Source of the DNA: Chitinophaga costaii
Lineage (GTDB): Bacteria; Bacteroidota; Bacteroidia; Chitinophagales; Chitinophagaceae
Length of the DNA: 64,000 nucleotides
Reading direction: 5' to 3'
Assembly (NCBI RefSeq): GCF_900094705.1
Contig: NZ_FMAR01000011.1
Span: 1 to 64,000 of the forward strand
Part shown: positions 44,478-53,115 of the stretch, piece after piece
How positions within the stretch are numbered: the stretch's first letter is position 1
Layout of the letters: every line of letters starts with the position of its first letter
Position numbers and translations under genes: made by a program
The notes under the pieces: model-generated
What the model saw: the letters and a program-made list of their open reading frames with translations, nothing else
What the model was told of the DNA's origin: nothing
Databases searched by the model: none

Positions 44478-44933
44478 TTATGCTTCAGAAGATTCACCTT
44501 CAGATGCAGCCGGAGCGGCAGGAGCATCTTCAACCCTGCGCACGATGGGCGTCACTGCGCGGGCTCTTTTGGCGGTATCACGACGGGCAGAAACTTTCTG
44601 CTCGTGTTCTGCCTGCCATTGTTCGAATTTGGAATAAGCAGTACGCTCGTCGAACAGGTTCAGGCCCACACCTCTCAGCAGGTGTTTCAAGTACAGCACA
44701 CCTTTAAAAGAAAGGATGCGGCGTACTGTGTCTGTAGGCTGAGCACCTTTCTGCAACCAACCCAGGGCACGTTCCGTGTCGATGTTAATGGAAGCGGGAA
44801 CGGTAAGCGGATTGTAAGTACCAATTTTCTGGATGAATTTTCCATCACGCGGCGCGCGTGCATCGGCTACTACGATAAAATAGAAGGGTCTCTTCTTGGC
44901 GCCATGTCTCTGCAGTCTGATCTTTACTGGCAT
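44478..44933 (-). CDS. rpsP: 30S ribosomal protein S16 with acidic C-terminal extension
   Basis: Small-subunit assembly protein. [40 protein letters not shown] and the [18 protein letters not shown] helix are standard. The first 85 residues make the core. The protein then continues for about 65 residues with charged helix and an Ala/Glu-rich tail ending EGESSEA, an extension seen in many Bacteroidota. It heads the rpsP-rimM-GT-trmD operon with a perfect promoter. Confidence 0.96.
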   Translation of the reverse strand: MPVKIRLQRHGAKKRPFYFIVVADARAPRDGKFIQKIGTYNPLTVPASINIDTERALGWLQKGAQPTDTVRRILSFKGVLYLKHLLRGVGLNLFDERTAYSKFEQWQAEHEQKVSARRDTAKRARAVTPIVRRVEDAPAAPAASEGESSEA

Positions 44934-45004
44934 AAATAAGTCGAGTTATTTTTTGCGAGTGATAAAATATTGTTTCGTTTCAATTTCCCTCATTGAAGGG
45001 GGAG

Positions 45005-45035
45005 CAAAAGTACAAAGTTTCATGAACTGTGCAAA
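45005..45035 (-). promoter_or_regulatory. Promoter of the rpsP operon
   Basis: Minus strand TTTG (plus 45032-45035), 19 bases, TACTTTTG (plus 45005-45012): a perfect match, 71 bases before the rpsP start. Confidence 0.8.
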
Positions 45036-45085
45036 TTTTTTGTTTGCAATATTTACTTGTACCGGTTACAAATATATATAAAATC

Positions 45086-46408
45086 TTATCGCATTGGTAA
45101 GCCCCTCATACCTTTGCCGCCCAGTTTGTTCATGGATTTCATCATTTGGCGCATTTGCTCAAATTGTTTCATGAACTGGTTTACATCCTGAATGTCTTTA
45201 CCGGCACCTTTAGCAATACGTTTGCGGCGGCTGCCGTCTATCAGGTCGGGATTGGAGCGTTCGGAGGGGGTCATGGATCCTATCATGGCTTCAATGCCCT
45301 TAAAAGCATCGTCGCTGATGTCCAGGTCCTTTATAGCCTTGCCTACGCCGGGTATCATGGCCATGAGGTCTTTAAGGTTGCCCATCTTCTTAATCTGCTG
45401 CAACTGCTCGCGGAAATCGTCGAAGTCGAATTGATTCTGACGAATTTTCTTCTCCAGCTTTTTGGCCTGCTCTTCATTAAACTGGGCCTGGGCTCTTTCC
45501 ACCAGGGTGGTAATATCGCCCATACCTAAAATACGCTGGGCCATACGTTCGGGGTAGAACACGTCCAGGGTATCCAGTTTTTCGCCCATGCTCACAAACT
45601 TAATGGGCTTATCTACCGTGTAGCGGATGGTGAGAGCGGCCCCGCCGCGGGTATCGCCATCCAGCTTGGTCAGCACTACGCCGGTGAAGTCCAGGCGTTC
45701 ATTAAAGGTTTTGGCGGTATTTACGGCGTCCTGGCCGGTCATGGAATCTACTACGAACAGTATTTCCTGTGGCTTCACGGCGGCTTTCACATTAGCCACT
45801 TCATTCATCATCACCTCGTCTACGGCCAGGCGACCGGCGGTATCAATGATTACAACCGTGTTGCCATTGGCTTTGGCCTGTTTAATACCGTTTTCCGCAA
45901 TCTGCACAGCGTTCTTATTTTCCGGCTCGCTGTACACCTCCACCCCAATCTGCTCGCCCAGCACTTTAAGTTGGTCGATGGCCGCAGGGCGGTAAATATC
46001 TGCCGCGATGAGCAGGGGTTTTTTATTTTTCTTGGTCTTCAGGAAATTGGCCAGTTTGCCGGAGAAGGTGGTTTTACCTGAGCCTTGCAAGCCGGCAATG
46101 AGAATCACGGTAGGATTGGTTTTCAGCTCCAGCTCTGCCTCGGTACCACCCATCAGTTCGGACAGTTCGTCCTTCACGATCTTCACCATGAGCTGGCCGG
46201 GAGAGATGGCAGTGATCACCTTTTCGCCCATGGCCTTTTCGCGGATGCGGTCAGTGAGTTCCTTGGCAATTTTGTAGTTCACGTCGGCATCCACCAGTGC
46301 GCGGCGGATTTCCTTTATTGTGGAGGCTACATTTATTTCAGAAATGCGGCCTTCTCCTTTGAGCTGTTTAAACGCCGACTCCAGCCGTTCTGATAATGAT
46401 TCAAACAT
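45086..46408 (-). CDS. ffh: Signal recognition particle protein Ffh
   Basis: GTPase that binds signal sequences of nascent membrane proteins with 4.5S RNA. N domain 1-95, G domain with P-loop GLQGSGKTT (106-114), DTAGR and TKLDGD, and the M domain with Met-rich C-terminus (QMRQMMKSMNKL). 440 residues, normal. The SRP RNA gene is not found near it. It precedes rpsP by 152 bases in the same direction. Confidence 0.97.
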   Translation of the reverse strand: MFESLSERLESAFKQLKGEGRISEINVASTIKEIRRALVDADVNYKIAKELTDRIREKAMGEKVITAISPGQLMVKIVKDELSELMGGTEAELELKTNPTVILIAGLQGSGKTTFSGKLANFLKTKKNKKPLLIAADIYRPAAIDQLKVLGEQIGVEVYSEPENKNAVQIAENGIKQAKANGNTVVIIDTAGRLAVDEVMMNEVANVKAAVKPQEILFVVDSMTGQDAVNTAKTFNERLDFTGVVLTKLDGDTRGGAALTIRYTVDKPIKFVSMGEKLDTLDVFYPERMAQRILGMGDITTLVERAQAQFNEEQAKKLEKKIRQNQFDFDDFREQLQQIKKMGNLKDLMAMIPGVGKAIKDLDISDDAFKGIEAMIGSMTPSERSNPDLIDGSRRKRIAKGAGKDIQDVNQFMKQFEQMRQMMKSMNKLGGKGMRGLPMR

Positions 46409-46785
46409 GATGACTTGTTGAATGGTTGCTTATAAAAAAATGGCAAAAAAATAGCCATGGGAGGGCAAAAGTAGGAAAATTCTTTTAGAGAATGCAGGGG
46501 GAAGATTGGGCTAACGTGTACCCAGCGGTATAAATTAGGTACACCTATCTTAGACCCACTATAGGCGCTAGGTAGGCTCTTCCCTGGTGCAGGGTAGCTC
46601 AGAGGCCCCATTTAACCAGGCAGGCTATGAGCAAGCGCAGGAACAAGCCCCGGATTACCTGGTTCTTGGAAAACAATGGACCCAAGCCCGAAACACTACA
46701 AGCTAGTTTAACATGGAAAATGGTCCTAAGCTTCCAGGATGATACCCTTCGTCATATGACTATTTAAAAAAATTTTAGCAATAAT
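46409..46785. other. Intergenic region between ffh and rpoD
   Basis: 377 bases. The left part holds the ffh promoter. The rest has short inverted repeats (CCCTG/CAGGG near 46583, AACCAGG/CCTGGTT at about 46614 and 46659) and one rightward frame of 46 codons at 46627-46767 (MSKRRNKPRITWFLENNGPK...), which is basic at the start but resembles no family I know. No SRP RNA or 6S RNA motif was recognised. Confidence 0.4.
46466..46473 (-). promoter_or_regulatory. -7 element of ffh
   Basis: Minus-strand TACTTTTG, a full match, 57 bases before the start. A weaker CTG stands where the -33 TTG is expected, at 21 bases. Confidence 0.5.
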
Positions 46786-47655
46786 TTATGCACCCAGGTA
46801 GTTGCGAAGCAGTTTGCTGCGGGAAGTGGTCCGTAATTTCGTGATGGCTTTGTCTTTGATCTGGCGAACGCGCTCACGGGTGAGGCCAAATTTTTCGCCG
46901 ATATCTTCCAGAGACATGGGATGTTCTACAGCAATGCCAAAATAGAGCATGATCACATCTTTCTGGCGGTCGGTAAGGGTAGATAAAGAGCGTTCTATTT
47001 CGCGGCGGAGTGAATCGTGGTGTTCCAGTGCTTCGTCTGCGCTGGCGGCATTGGGATTTTCCAGCACATCCAGCAGGGAGTTGTCTTCCCCATCAATAAA
47101 AGGGGCATCCATGGATACGTGGCGGGCGGCTACCCCCAGGGTGGCCTCTACTTCTTCCGTATTAATTTCCAGGATGGTGGCTAGTTCGTCAGGGGAAGGT
47201 TCGCGTTCATATTCCTGCTCCAACTGGGAATATGCCTTGCTGATTTTATTAGACAAGCCTACTTTATTCAGCGGCAGGCGCACGATACGCGACTGTTCTG
47301 CTAATGCCTGGAGAATACTTTGGCGAATCCACCATACGGCGTAGGAAATAAATTTGAAACCTCTTGTTTCATCAAAACGCTGTGCAGCCTTGATCAATCC
47401 AAGGTTACCCTCGTTAATTAGGTCACTCAGGGAAAGACCCTGGTTCTGGTACTGTTTGGCCACGGACACCACGAAGCGGAGGTTTGCTTTGGTAAGCTTT
47501 TCCAACGCACGCTGATCTCCCTGCTTAATACGGATAGCGAGATTAACCTCTTCTTCCGGCGTGATTAAATCTACTTTCCCAATTTCCTGCAGATATTTCT
47601 CAAGCGATTGAGACTCTCTGTTCGTAATGGACTTAGTGATCTTGAGTTGGCGCAT
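46786..47655 (-). CDS. rpoD: Primary sigma factor RpoD/SigA
   Basis: Housekeeping sigma-70 of the Bacteroidota short type, about 289 residues, without region 1.1. Region 1.2 is [18 protein letters not shown]; region 2 has [36 protein letters not shown] and [13 protein letters not shown]; region 4 has [19 protein letters not shown]. The start at 47655 (MRQLKITKS) matches the family, and the ATG at 47661 adds two residues. It would read the TTTG/TAnnTTTG promoters seen throughout the window, including its own. Confidence 0.97.
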   Translation of the reverse strand: MRQLKITKSITNRESQSLEKYLQEIGKVDLITPEEEVNLAIRIKQGDQRALEKLTKANLRFVVSVAKQYQNQGLSLSDLINEGNLGLIKAAQRFDETRGFKFISYAVWWIRQSILQALAEQSRIVRLPLNKVGLSNKISKAYSQLEQEYEREPSPDELATILEINTEEVEATLGVAARHVSMDAPFIDGEDNSLLDVLENPNAASADEALEHHDSLRREIERSLSTLTDRQKDVIMLYFGIAVEHPMSLEDIGEKFGLTRERVRQIKDKAITKLRTTSRSKLLRNYLGA

Positions 47656-47686
47656 TGACATACAAGTCGGAACAGTTACAGGTTAA

Positions 47687-47717
47687 TAAAAGTACATTTT
47701 TGATGAATGCTTGACAA
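47687..47717 (-). promoter_or_regulatory. Promoter of rpoD
   Basis: Minus strand TTTTTG (TTG at plus 47715-47717), 20 bases, TACTTTTA (plus 47687-47694): one mismatch to TAnnTTTG. It lies 31 bases before the start codon. The remaining gap to 48030 is A/T-rich and holds the START-protein promoter. Confidence 0.7.
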
Positions 47718-47962
47718 AAATAACTTTTTTTAGAAACTGACCAAAAAAAAATATAGCTTTTTGGAAGCATTCTAAATAAAAACGATTAACCTTTAGCTGC
47801 TTATGATAAGGCATGTGCCGGCTATCGATTGGAACGATGAATAGTAAGTCGTGCCTATGAAGTGATAGATAAAATATTATATTATAAATTTTTATAATGA
47901 TTATAAAAAATGAGAAGGGTGCCTGGGCATGCAAAATGGGGATATAAAAATCTAACAATAAA

Positions 47963-47993
47963 TTTTGTTCCTATTAATAATTTTCTATAATTG
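47963..47993 (+). promoter_or_regulatory. Promoter of the START-like gene
   Basis: TTTTG at 47963-47967, 18 bases, TATAATTG at 47986-47993. One mismatch to the -7 consensus and a slightly short spacer. Confidence 0.5.
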
Positions 47994-48030
47994 CAGCCTG
48001 GATGAACTGAATTTTAATTTAATTTGAGCG

Positions 48031-48411
48031 ATGTCAAAGAAAGTGCAATATGAGTTGGAATACCCGGTAAGATGCTCACCTGGAATCCTTTACGAGTTCC
48101 TTTCCACCCCGGCGGGGCTACAGGAATGGTTTGCCGATAAGGTAGATTTCCGGGATAATGTTTTTTCTTTTTCCTGGAGTGGCAATGTAGAAGAAGCGGA
48201 AGTGCTGGACCAGGTAGCGGCGGAATATATTCGTTTGCGCTGGGTAACGGCACCTAAAGAAGAATTTTTTGAATTCCGCATCCGGGTCTCCGATGTAACC
48301 ACAGAAACGATCCTGATTGTAAAAGATTTTGCGGAAAAAAAAGAAATTGCCGATCAAAGCCAACTTTGGGATTACCAGGTTAAAGATCTTTTTCACCGCA
48401 TTGGCAATTAA
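48031..48411 (+). CDS. START-like (SRPBCC) domain protein
   Basis: 126 residues with a helix-grip fold: VQYELEYPVRCSPGILYEFLSTP, then LQEWFADKV, FSWSGNVEEAEVL and the C-terminal helix WDYQVKDLFHRIGN. This is the small START-like family of Bacteroidota related to AHSA1/polyketide-cyclase folds; ligand unknown. It begins in the same intergenic region as rpoD but faces away. Confidence 0.88.
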   Translation: MSKKVQYELEYPVRCSPGILYEFLSTPAGLQEWFADKVDFRDNVFSFSWSGNVEEAEVLDQVAAEYIRLRWVTAPKEEFFEFRIRVSDVTTETILIVKDFAEKKEIADQSQLWDYQVKDLFHRIGN

Positions 48412-48602
48412 TGCCACCTGTTTTTATTTTACATGTAAAGACTGTGCTGAAGAAAATCCTCTTCCAATCCGACCCGGTGAATTGTAACGCCTTGTACGGC
48501 CTGTTCCTGAAAGATTATTCCTCCCACTATCTGATCCTTGTTGCCAGGCTGGATGGCTTGCTTTGCACACTTCCTGCAGGTACGGTTTTACACGGCTTTT
48601 AA
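48411..48602 (+). CDS. Possible short frame overlapping the START-gene stop (63 codons)
   Basis: Its ATG shares one base with the preceding stop (TAATG), the arrangement of translational coupling. The frame MPPVFILHVKTVLKKILFQS... is hydrophobic with no recognised family. The remaining sequence to 48751 is without a gene and has no clear hairpin. Chance is the more likely explanation. Confidence 0.2.
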   Translation: MPPVFILHVKTVLKKILFQSDPVNCNALYGLFLKDYSSHYLILVARLDGLLCTLPAGTVLHGF

Positions 48603-48751
48603 TTAACTGGATAAGTTTTTAGTTGGCACACCTGCCTTCCGTCCTACAGGCTAACCCCTATGCATACACGCCACCATAGAACTTGCGTTGAACGTGGCAG
48701 GAAGCCCTGTGGACCATCCACCTGCCCAATAGGGTTCCCGCACAGGCATGA

Positions 48752-49345
48752 TTATACCTGCATGGTGTCTAACACTGCTTCATAAAACGCCCTTATTGCT
48801 GGCACAACGCCTTCCCAGTCTTGTAGCGCAAATGGCTTCGCCAGTTTCAGAAAATCCTGCTCCAGTGCACCTTCCCATGCTGCCGCCGAACATGCTTCCA
48901 ATGGCTGGTAAATGCCCTCCCCCATCTCGTGCTGCCAGGGATCTTCGGGCAGATACAATTGCGCGCCACTGGCAGCCAGCCGCGATTGGGCCAGGCGCAG
49001 GGCTGGCCGGTGCCGCAACAGCGAATGCCCTGCCAGGTGCAGGGTGGCGGTGAAGTCGTGCCCCCACCAGAACATGGTGCGCAATGCAAAAATATCGTCC
49101 CTGGAAAACAGACGGGGGTAATCCAAAATGGCGTAGGGCAGGTCTTTATACCGCTCTCCCTTCGCAATCTTGGCACCCAGCGCCAGGGCCGGCACGCCAC
49201 CAGGCACATGATTCCACTGCGGCAGTTGCCCCACCGCTTCCTGCACCTGCCCCAGCAGGCTGATGGCTTTTTCCATGATCCGGTGCTTGAGGTACAGCCA
49301 GTCTGCCCTTACGACCAGGGCACTTTCCTCCGGTGTTAATATCAT
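48752..49345 (-). CDS. Protein of unknown function
   Basis: 197 residues, cytoplasmic, largely helical, rich in Ala, Leu and Trp. LPYAILDYPRLFSRDDIFALRT and MFWWGHDFTATLHLAGHSL are distinctive; conserved-looking charged or aromatic residues are in PEDPWQHEMGEGIYQP. No family recognised, but unknown proteins of this length and character occur in related genomes. Codon use resembles the neighbours. It faces away from the permease gene on its right. Confidence 0.75.
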   Translation of the reverse strand: MILTPEESALVVRADWLYLKHRIMEKAISLLGQVQEAVGQLPQWNHVPGGVPALALGAKIAKGERYKDLPYAILDYPRLFSRDDIFALRTMFWWGHDFTATLHLAGHSLLRHRPALRLAQSRLAASGAQLYLPEDPWQHEMGEGIYQPLEACSAAAWEGALEQDFLKLAKPFALQDWEGVVPAIRAFYEAVLDTMQV

Positions 49346-49406
49346 TTATTAAGTATTATTTAACGAGGTTCCTGCCAGGGCTACAGGAATGTAAAAACAA
49401 AGGTGT

Positions 49407-49414
49407 TAACTTTG
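49407..49414 (+). promoter_or_regulatory. -7 element of the LptF/LptG-type gene
   Basis: TAACTTTG, a full match to TAnnTTTG. The transcript would start near 49421. The -33 box is unclear. Confidence 0.45.
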
Positions 49415-49486
49415 CCCCGACCATGAACACCGCCTCCCACCGCAAATGTAGTGATTGCCGGGCTGCCTGAATTTAAAGAACAACTT

Positions 49487-50953
49487 GTGAAAAAACTCGA
49501 TAAACTTATCATTAAAACTTTCTTCGGCCCATTCGTTGCCACATTTTTCGTGACATTGTTTGTGCTGATCATGCAATTTTTATGGAAGTATATCGATGAC
49601 TTTGTAGGGAAAGGACTGGACACCTGGGTAATTATTAAGCTCATGGCCTATACCAGTGCCAGCCTGGTAACCTTGGCCCTGCCACTGGCGGTACTACTGT
49701 CTTCTATCATGACTTTTGGTAACCTGGGCGAAAGTTTTGAACTGGTAGCCCTTAAATCGTCCGGCATTTCTTTGCTGCGTTTTATGCGCCCTTTGCTGGT
49801 GCTGTGCGTTGGCATTGCCGTGCTGGCCTTCCTCTTTGCCAACTACGCCATTCCGGTGGCCAATTTGCAGGCCAAATCCCTGTTGTATGATGTAACCAAC
49901 TCCAAACCCGCCTTCAACATTAAAGCCGGCGAATTTTATTCCGATATCCCTGGCTATACCATTAAAGTGGCGCAGAAAGACCCGGACAATAAGACTATAC
50001 ACCAGGTGATCATTTATGACAAACATTCCGCTGGCGGTTCCGACCAGGTGATTCTGGCAGAAAAAGGCATTATGGGCCTTTCTAATGATAAACAGTTCCT
50101 GCTGTTTAAACTGGAAAATGGATGGCGCTATGAAGAAAGATATTCCCGCATGGGCAACACCCAGCCCGGCGACTTGATACGACTGGGTTTTAAGGAATAC
50201 ACCAAAGCGTTTGACATGAGCAGTTTTCGTTTTAGCCAAACAGACGTGAACCTGTTTTCCTCCAACCAGCAAATGCTAAATGTAAAACAACTGGATGTTG
50301 CGGTAGACTCGCTGGACAAACAACTACAACTTTATCAAAAAAATGTAAATGCTTACGTAACCACGCGTTACAGTTTTAATAAATGGAAAGATACCGGCTG
50401 GCTAAAACAGGCGCCCCTGCTTAAAGTAGCGCATTTTGAAGACGCCATCCCGGTACAGCAGCGCGAATATGCCTGGCAGCATGCCGCTCAAAGTATCCGC
50501 GATACGCAAATGACCCTGGAAAGCACATCGAAAGATTATGCTGAGAAATTTTCCAACATTCTGCTATTTAAGGTAGAATGGCAAAGAAAGTTCACCCTGG
50601 CTTTTGCCTGCATCGTTATGTTTTTAATTGGTGCCCCGCTGGGTTCCATTATTCGTAAGGGTGGATTGGGTACACCGCTGGTATTTGCCGTGATCTTCTT
50701 CGTAATATTCAACATCTTTTTTATGGTGGGCGAAAAAATGGCCCGCAGCAACGTACTTACTACCTTCAGTGGCATGTGGCTCAGCAATATTGTGCTGTTT
50801 CCTATCGCGGTATTCCTGATCTACAAAGCGCTGAACGATTCCCAGCTTTTCAACAAAGAATTTTATTATCGCTTATTCCGCACCTTGAAGCGGCTACTGC
50901 GCCATAGTCCTATACTACTGACCGTTAAGCCTAATAAAAACAAGGATGCATAA
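49487..50953 (+). CDS. LptF/LptG family lipopolysaccharide export permease
   Basis: Inner-membrane subunit of the LPS transport ABC complex (YjgP/YjgQ fold). The N-terminal helix KLDKLIIKTFFGPFVATFFV, a second membrane helix pair near 55-110, a large periplasmic beta-jellyroll domain (about 120-350), and three C-terminal helices (FTLAFACIVMFLIGAPLGSI, FAVIFFVIFNIFFMVGEKMA) are seen. The frame has no ATG close to the helix. GTG at 49487 (giving MKKLDKLIIK) fits the family best; the alternative GTG at 49451 adds 12 residues. 488 residues. Confidence 0.9.
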   Translation: MKKLDKLIIKTFFGPFVATFFVTLFVLIMQFLWKYIDDFVGKGLDTWVIIKLMAYTSASLVTLALPLAVLLSSIMTFGNLGESFELVALKSSGISLLRFMRPLLVLCVGIAVLAFLFANYAIPVANLQAKSLLYDVTNSKPAFNIKAGEFYSDIPGYTIKVAQKDPDNKTIHQVIIYDKHSAGGSDQVILAEKGIMGLSNDKQFLLFKLENGWRYEERYSRMGNTQPGDLIRLGFKEYTKAFDMSSFRFSQTDVNLFSSNQQMLNVKQLDVAVDSLDKQLQLYQKNVNAYVTTRYSFNKWKDTGWLKQAPLLKVAHFEDAIPVQQREYAWQHAAQSIRDTQMTLESTSKDYAEKFSNILLFKVEWQRKFTLAFACIVMFLIGAPLGSIIRKGGLGTPLVFAVIFFVIFNIFFMVGEKMARSNVLTTFSGMWLSNIVLFPIAVFLIYKALNDSQLFNKEFYYRLFRTLKRLLRHSPILLTVKPNKNKDA

Positions 50954-51011
50954 TCTTGTATAGAGAAATCATGCATGTACCACGTATACCCGGAACGTAG
51001 TAGCGGGTACA

Positions 51012-51079
51012 AAAATAATATGTCTAATGAATTCCTGCGCGGAGTGCCGGCACACGGAATACATTAGACATAATATTTT
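51012..51079. terminator. Long imperfect inverted repeat, bidirectional terminator
   Basis: Bases 51012-51029 pair with 51062-51079 in an 18-bp stem with one mismatch, with TATGTCTAATG in the paired core. A smaller palindrome, GTGCCGGCAC, lies inside the loop. Outer arms are A/T only, giving a U run for both the permease and the superoxide dismutase transcripts. Confidence 0.75.
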
Positions 51080-51097
51080 ATACGAAGCAAATGTGGG

Positions 51098-51826
51098 CTA
51101 TGCCTGCTTCCAGCGTTTCTCCACGACTGGCCAGTTCACCACATTCCAGAATGCGTCTATGTATTCGGGGCGGCGGTTTTGGTGTTTCAGGTAATAAGCA
51201 TGTTCCCACACGTCCAGGCCCAGAAGAGGAGTGGCGGGTTTGTAACCCAGGCCTTCCATGAGGTGATTATCCTGGTTGGGGGTGCTGCTTATTTCGAGTT
51301 CCTTTTGCTTGTTCACGGTAAGCCATGCCCAGCCAGAGCCAAATACTTTCTTGGCAGCATCGTTAAACTGTGTCTGGAAATTTTCCCAGCTACCGAACGT
51401 TTTGCTGATGGCCGCTTTAAAGTTGTCGGAAGGGGTAGTTTTATGGGGGGATAGCTGCTCCCAGAAAAAAGAGTGATTGTAATGGCCACCACCGTTGTTG
51501 CGCAGAGCGGCGTCTTTGGCAGCTACTTTAGCCAGTATCTGCTCCAGGGTAAGGCTGGCAAAGGCACTGTTGGCCGGCAGGGCCAGGGCGTCGTTCAGAT
51601 TTTTCACATAAGCGGCGTGGTGCTTATCGTGATGAATTTCCATGGTAAGCTTGTCGATATGCGGCTCCAGAGCATCGGTAGCATATGGCAGTGCAGGTAC
51701 CGTAAAAGGCGCCTGTGATCTTTCCAGGGACTGCTTTTTACGGCTATTGGCCAGGATGCCTGTTGGATTACTAAGCATGGCCACACCGGCCAGTCCTGCA
51801 ATCTTTATAAATTCTCTTTTTTCCAT
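51098..51826 (-). CDS. Iron/manganese superoxide dismutase with export signal
   Basis: Converts superoxide to H2O2 and O2. After a 45-residue N-terminal extension the domain begins [19 protein letters not shown]. Metal ligands: His in [13 protein letters not shown], His in HYNHSFFW, and Asp/His in [33 protein letters not shown] and NQDNHLMEG fit the Fe/Mn family. The N-terminus [18 protein letters not shown] resembles a twin-arginine signal with KR instead of RR, so it may be exported; a Tat signal fits the tatA gene in the window but is unproven. Confidence 0.93.
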   Translation of the reverse strand: MEKREFIKIAGLAGVAMLSNPTGILANSRKKQSLERSQAPFTVPALPYATDALEPHIDKLTMEIHHDKHHAAYVKNLNDALALPANSAFASLTLEQILAKVAAKDAALRNNGGGHYNHSFFWEQLSPHKTTPSDNFKAAISKTFGSWENFQTQFNDAAKKVFGSGWAWLTVNKQKELEISSTPNQDNHLMEGLGYKPATPLLGLDVWEHAYYLKHQNRRPEYIDAFWNVVNWPVVEKRWKQA

Positions 51827-52354
51827 AGCATGAATTTTTTTGAAGTAAATCCTTGTCTACAAATCTAATGGTTAATGCCTAAAAAAAGGGTGAAAGTTTG
51901 GCTGGTTCCATTGCCATCCAGGTTACTCACATGGCGAATAATTTCAATTTCAAAGCAGTCCGCTTTTACAAATGAAACTAACCCGTTTCAATTCATTAAA
52001 ATACAGCCCTCAATTGTCGTTTATTTTGAAATTAATTACTATTTTACCTTACCTTACATTCGTGCGAAGCATTAAACGCATAATTGCATTAATAGTCAAC
52101 AAACAATGAGATTACTTTATCCCTGCCAGTTGGTGCAGCACTGAAGCAGTTTCAATGCGATTACAGGAGTGGAAAATTTGCCGATAAATGACTGTGCGTA
52201 ATGCGTTGAATTTAAAATTAACCCGGCACCACCTGCTGTGCAGCGATAAGCACCATTACTTAGCTGGAATATTCGCTACCCGACCACCATCATATAGATT
52301 TTAAAACGCAGCATCCATGGGTGCTGTCCGATCAATATTTAAAGAATATCCCTC
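51827..52354. other. 528-base gap with no recognised gene
   Basis: A/T-rich with only short frames; the longest start-to-stop frame (52198-52314, 38 codons) looks like chance. A TAGATTTG box on the minus strand (plus 51860-51867) may serve the dismutase gene. TAGATTTT near 52292 is a weak candidate for the acyltransferase-like gene. No hairpin of note. Confidence 0.5.
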
Positions 52355-53059
52355 ATGCTGAAAGTAAGAGTTTTCAGAGCAATTGACCACCCGGAAGAGT
52401 GCATGCGTTATATTGACGGGCACCGTAGAGTACTGGAGGCGTATGGCGTTACCAAAGTAACTTCTGCCAACGTAGATTGGATGTATGCTCCCAACTCCTA
52501 TATTTCTACCGTAGAAACAGACGACGAAAAAGTACTGGCCGGCTGCAGGGTACAGCTGGCAGGTGGAGATTTGCCCATGCCGATTGAAACCGCCATTAGT
52601 AACCTGGATCCCCGCATTTACGATATTATTGCCGAGTTGCAGGCCAAAGGCGGCACCGCAGAACTTTGTGGCCTTTGGAACTCCCGTGAGGTGGCTGGCT
52701 GGGGCATAGGCAGTATCGTGATGGGGCAGGTGGGCGTAGCACTTTGTGAGCAGCTACCCATTACCACGATGGTGGCTTTTTGCGCGCAAGCCACTTTCAA
52801 GAATTGCCAGCGCCTGGGTTTTATCATCAAAAATGAATTGGGCAATAACGGAACCTTTTACTATCCCAAGGAAGACTTGATCGCCACGGCCCTCATCATT
52901 CCCGATCCGGTAGAACTTACCAGTGCACACCCGCTGGTGCGCGATAAAATATTTGACCTGCGCACCCACCCAGTGCAGCGCATGCTGGAAAAGGGCCCTA
53001 AGGGTGAAATGGAACTGGATTACAATATTCGAATTAGCCAACAAGCCGTAAACGCCTAA
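52355..53059 (+). CDS. Acyltransferase-like protein (GNAT / autoinducer-synthase-like fold)
   Basis: 234 residues, no signal peptide. KVLAGCRVQLAGGDLPMPIE, then the strand AELCGLWNSREVAGWGIGS and the helix TMVAFCAQATFKNCQRLGF resemble the central sheet of GNAT, FeeM or LuxI-type acyltransferases, where a conserved Glu precedes the catalytic cleft. I cannot see a firm acyl-CoA loop, so the assignment is inferred from fold pattern. It is followed after 56 bases by an E1-like gene, and by a sensor kinase set, all rightward. Product and substrate are unknown. Confidence 0.7.
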   Translation: MLKVRVFRAIDHPEECMRYIDGHRRVLEAYGVTKVTSANVDWMYAPNSYISTVETDDEKVLAGCRVQLAGGDLPMPIETAISNLDPRIYDIIAELQAKGGTAELCGLWNSREVAGWGIGSIVMGQVGVALCEQLPITTMVAFCAQATFKNCQRLGFIIKNELGNNGTFYYPKEDLIATALIIPDPVELTSAHPLVRDKIFDLRTHPVQRMLEKGPKGEMELDYNIRISQQAVNA

Positions 53060-53115
53060 GCCAGCGTTTTTTATTTTACTTCGCAGTATATCAATATTAT
53101 AAAAGCAGCTCTCGC

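Noticed and set aside
46409..46785. Search for SRP 4.5S RNA near ffh
   Set aside because: The conserved GGAAGGAAGCAG core is not present on either strand.
52198..52314. A 38-codon frame in the gap before the acyltransferase-like gene
   Set aside because: No promoter in place, no recognisable family, and composition like the surrounding non-coding sequence.
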